Shown here piece after piece: positions 61,611 to 64,000 of a DNA stretch of 64,000 nt. Below the pieces are notes generated by a model. It did not search any database, was not told the origin of the DNA, and saw only the letters and a program-made list of their open reading frames with translations. Origin of the DNA: Dromiciops gliroides (lineage: Eukaryota > Chordata > Mammalia > Microbiotheria > Microbiotheriidae). Location of the stretch: contig NC_057866.1 of the NCBI RefSeq assembly GCF_019393635.1, forward strand, positions 167,584,903-167,648,902, written 5' to 3'. Position 1 is the stretch's first letter, and each line of letters starts with the position of its first letter. The position numbers and the translations under genes were made by a program.

Positions 61611-62317
61611 TCCAAAAGGGACCCAGAAGCAAAGGTTTCTTTGGCTTTTCTTTTTGCCAGCCAAGGAGGAAATCTGTAACAGAACCAAAAGGTGACCACT
61701 TCCCTTCCTCCAGCCCACCTCCTTCTCTAGCTTTAATGCCGAGACATCCAGATGGAGTTTAGGATTTTTTTTTTCAATTTTAATTAAATCTAGCCCAATT
61801 CGTTATGAATATATGCCAAATTGTCCTTTAAAAAAATTCCATGTGTTGTTTTCCCTTCAGCACTGGAGTTCCTGGCATGTTTTCAATAACCTGTTTTGAG
61901 CATATCCACAAATGATTTAAAGGTGGCTATTGCCTGTCACATAGAACCCCTCCAGCTCTGAATCTCCCTCCCAATGGGAGCAGACATGAAGGAGCATCTT
62001 TCCCCTCTTCCATTGTGGTGCTGTTGACTGATATGTCCGTTGTGTTCTTTTACTTTAAAATTGCTTTCCTTTTTCGAATTCCTCTTTCAGCAGTCTTTCT
62101 GCAGTGGGGTCGTACCGGCTTGAGGAGGTTTTGAGATAGCTTAGCTCCAACTGTGAAACTAGTGCCACTAATTATAGTTATTGACAGAAATTCTGGCACC
62201 TAAAGCAAATTGAACTTAGGGTGGAAGGGGAGAGAGGAAAGCAAACACAGGGGCGGGAGGCTCTGATCATTCCCACATATGCTTGAGGTATACTACAAGA
62301 AGAGAGGTCAGGTTATT
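61611..62317. other. single-copy block, candidate conserved noncoding DNA
   Basis: 61760-62220 has no repeat and carries CCACTAATTATAGTTATTG and GGGGTCGTACCGGCTTGAGG. No coding frame. Confidence 0.35.
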
Positions 62318-62330
62318 CAAAGTGGGAAGG

Positions 62331-62524
62331 CAGGGGGTGGCTAGGTGGTGCAGTGGTAAAGCACCGGCCCTGGAGTCAGGAATACCTGAGTTCAAATCCG
62401 GCCTCAGACACTTGACACTTACTAGCTGTGTGACCCTGGGCAAGTCACTTAACCCCCATTGCCCCGCAAAAACAAAAACAAAAACAAAAAACAAAAAAAA
62501 CAAAAACAAAAACAAAAAAAAACA
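62331..62524 (+). mobile_element. SINE-A with (CAAAA)n tail
   Basis: Perfect 13-bp TSD CAAAGTGGGAAGG (62318-62330 and 62525-62537). Two bases are lost in the head (CAGTGGTAAAGC). Tail is about 60 bp of CAAAA units. Confidence 0.96.
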
Positions 62525-62537
62525 CAAAGTGGGAAGG

Positions 62538-62865
62538 TATTGGGATGGACAAGTCGGTAAACTTGGTACTGAACTTAATGAGCCAGAAGGGTTATGGATG
62601 ACAAGGATGAGGAGAATCTGGACAGGATGGAATGAACCTTAAAGGGGGAGAGGTGGTTGCTCCGTAATGATGGTAGCAGGAGGCTCTCTGGTGTGACAAA
62701 TGGGATGGGGAGGGTGAAGGAACAGGTCATCTCTTCTTCGTGTGTCCGGTGACATAAGATTCCATCTTTGGAGAGGGCACCAGGAGATGGAGTGTCTTTA
62801 AGAAGAAAGCTTGGGTTTAGGGAGCACCAGATAGAAAAGACTATGCCAGGAAAAGATCTAGGATC
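62538..62865. other. single-copy sequence
   Basis: Purine-rich. Weak similarity to repeat D interiors. Nothing firm. Confidence 0.35.
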
Positions 62866-63015
62866 AGGGAATCATAGAATTGGAGCGGGAAGCGAACTTG
62901 AAGGCTAGGAAGGTCAGCCCCCTTTATTTTACTAATGAAGCCCAGAAAGGTGAAGTTACTTCCCAAGGTCACACTTGCCAGAGAGGGGGCTCTAGAACCT
63001 TTCCCAGGTTCCCCC
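62866..63015 (-). mobile_element. MIR-type fragment
   Basis: AATCATAGAATTGGAGCGGG, TTTACTAATGAAGCCCAGAA. Confidence 0.7.
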
Positions 63016-63089
63016 TGGCTGCCAGTGGCTTTCCCTGCAGAGTTGCCTGGTACCCACTGCATATACTCTTGTATACAAATATTTATGTG

Positions 63090-63375
63090 TGTGTGTCCCC
63101 CATTAAAATATAAGCTCTTTGGGGAAGCTAGGTGTGGCAGGGGATAGAGTACCGGCCCTGGATTCGGGAGGACCTGAGTTCAAATCCGACCTCAGACACT
63201 TAACACTTACTAGCTATGTGATCCTGGGCAAGTCACTTAACCCTCATTGCCCCGCAACCAAGCTCTTTGAGGTTGGAGACTGGGTTTTGTGTTGTTGTTT
63301 TTTCTTTGCATCCCTAAAGCTTAGCACAATGTCTAACACCCAGGAAGTACTTGATAAATGCCGCCAATCAACTGA
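63090..63375 (+). mobile_element. L2-type 3' end, split by SINE-A
   Basis: 63090-63121 (TTAAAATATAAGCTCTTTG) and 63260-63375 (GCTTAGCACAATGTCTAACA) are one element. Confidence 0.8.
63122..63259 (+). mobile_element. SINE-A nested in L2
   Basis: Perfect 10-bp TSD AAGCTCTTTG (63112-63121 and 63260-63269). Very short A tail. Confidence 0.94.
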
Positions 63376-64000
63376 TTAATTGAACAGTTTTTCTTCAACC
63401 TTGCTTTCTACCTGACTTTTTACAATCATAATAGGAAAATAAGTAGTAGATGTTCACATAGCCAAGGCATTCACAACATTTTTTCTAAAACCAAGTGTCT
63501 AAATGCCTGGGCTTCACAATGTTTTGGCAATACAAATGGAAACAAGTGTTGGCAAAATGTGGGCCAGCCTCCACTCCCAAGAATCCATTGGGTTTAGAGC
63601 AGTAAGGAATAGGATGACTACAGCTCACTATGCTTGTTTCTCCAAGCCAATGAGAGTAGGCCAAAGTGAAAGGTATCACTAACTCATAGATAGTCCCAAT
63701 TTGGGGACAGAGGTTTTTTAATTCTGGGAGAAAAGGACATTTCTAGTGTTTGCTAATTCTCAAAGGCACCTTTCACCAGGAGAGTGATGGGGGTGGGGGT
63801 ACAAAACTATTGATGAATCAAAAATATAAGATTGCTGGCTGCCTCCAAAGCTGAGCCTGGAGGCACTTTCTCACACTCCTCGCCTTCTATTTACTTAGGT
63901 GTGTTCCTTGGTTTCTGGATTGCTGTTTATCACCTGAGTGAACTGGTCAAATAAGCACCAGCCAGCCTCCGATTTGGCAACCTCTGGAGCCTCCCATTCA
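63376..64000. other. single-copy sequence
   Basis: No repeat, gene or RNA recognised up to the window end. Confidence 0.4.

Noticed and set aside
62283..62642. Long plus-strand open frame, and many like it (for example 45621-45905, 48799-49140, 60904-61125)
   Set aside because: They are translations of SINE-A in either orientation. The recurring LDSGGPEF or SDLPRVTQL words come from the SINE body, not from a protein family.

Overview
The window is intergenic or intronic DNA of a marsupial (metatherian) mammal. I find no protein-coding gene, tRNA, rRNA or functional ncRNA I can defend. The clearest signature is about 33 copies of one ~145-bp tRNA-derived SINE, called SINE-A here. It has a head like GGGGCAGCTAGGTGGCGCAG, an internal GAGTTCAAATCC box and an A-rich tail, and belongs to the SINE1/WSINE1-type families of marsupials. 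The L1 3' ends and L1 5'UTR are also of marsupial type. I cannot name the species, chromosome or locus.

Household names used below. SINE-A: short tRNA SINE. SINE-B: ~255-bp SINE with a related head and a BovB/RTE-like 3' tail (GAGTCAGACACAACTGA). SINE-H: ~305-bp SINE with the same kind of head and a 3' domain ending near GGTCCTCTTTGAGAATGAAG. MIR-type: old CORE-SINE/MIR-like copies. L1, L2, L3/CR1: LINE remnants. Repeat D and repeat G: interspersed families I recognise but cannot name. Most SINE-A copies have target-site duplications (TSDs) of 9-17 bp, which fix their ends to the base.

Layout. 1-9 kb: MIR-type and SINE-A copies, a SINE-A dimer inside one TSD, a repeat D copy split by SINE-B, and a minus-strand L1 3' end split by an LTR and a SINE-A. 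9-17 kb: tetranucleotide, TG and purine arrays, L1 fragments, and a single-copy block at 14.3-15.0 kb. 17-24 kb: a 16-bp perfect palindrome, a 7SL (SRP) RNA pseudogene, an L3 fragment, a small inverted-repeat DNA transposon, a CpG-rich insertion made only of L1 5'UTR, and an L2 split by two SINEs. 24-36 kb: single-copy blocks that look like candidate conserved noncoding DNA (25.8-26.3 and 35.1-36.3 kb) and long pyrimidine/purine arrays. 36-44 kb: a nested stack with a complete 611-bp solo LTR, and a possible ERV fragment near 43.3-44.0 kb. 44-52 kb: dense SINEs, two TSD-bounded truncated L1 inserts and L3 debris. 52-64 kb: a long single-copy stretch, a doubtful exon-like open stretch at 59.5 kb, a 352-bp solo LTR and more SINEs.

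The window therefore records layered retrotransposition: old MIR, L2, L3 and DNA transposons; then repeats D, SINE-B, SINE-H and LTRs; then SINE-A and L1. Possible function is limited to single-copy blocks, which need cross-species alignment to judge.
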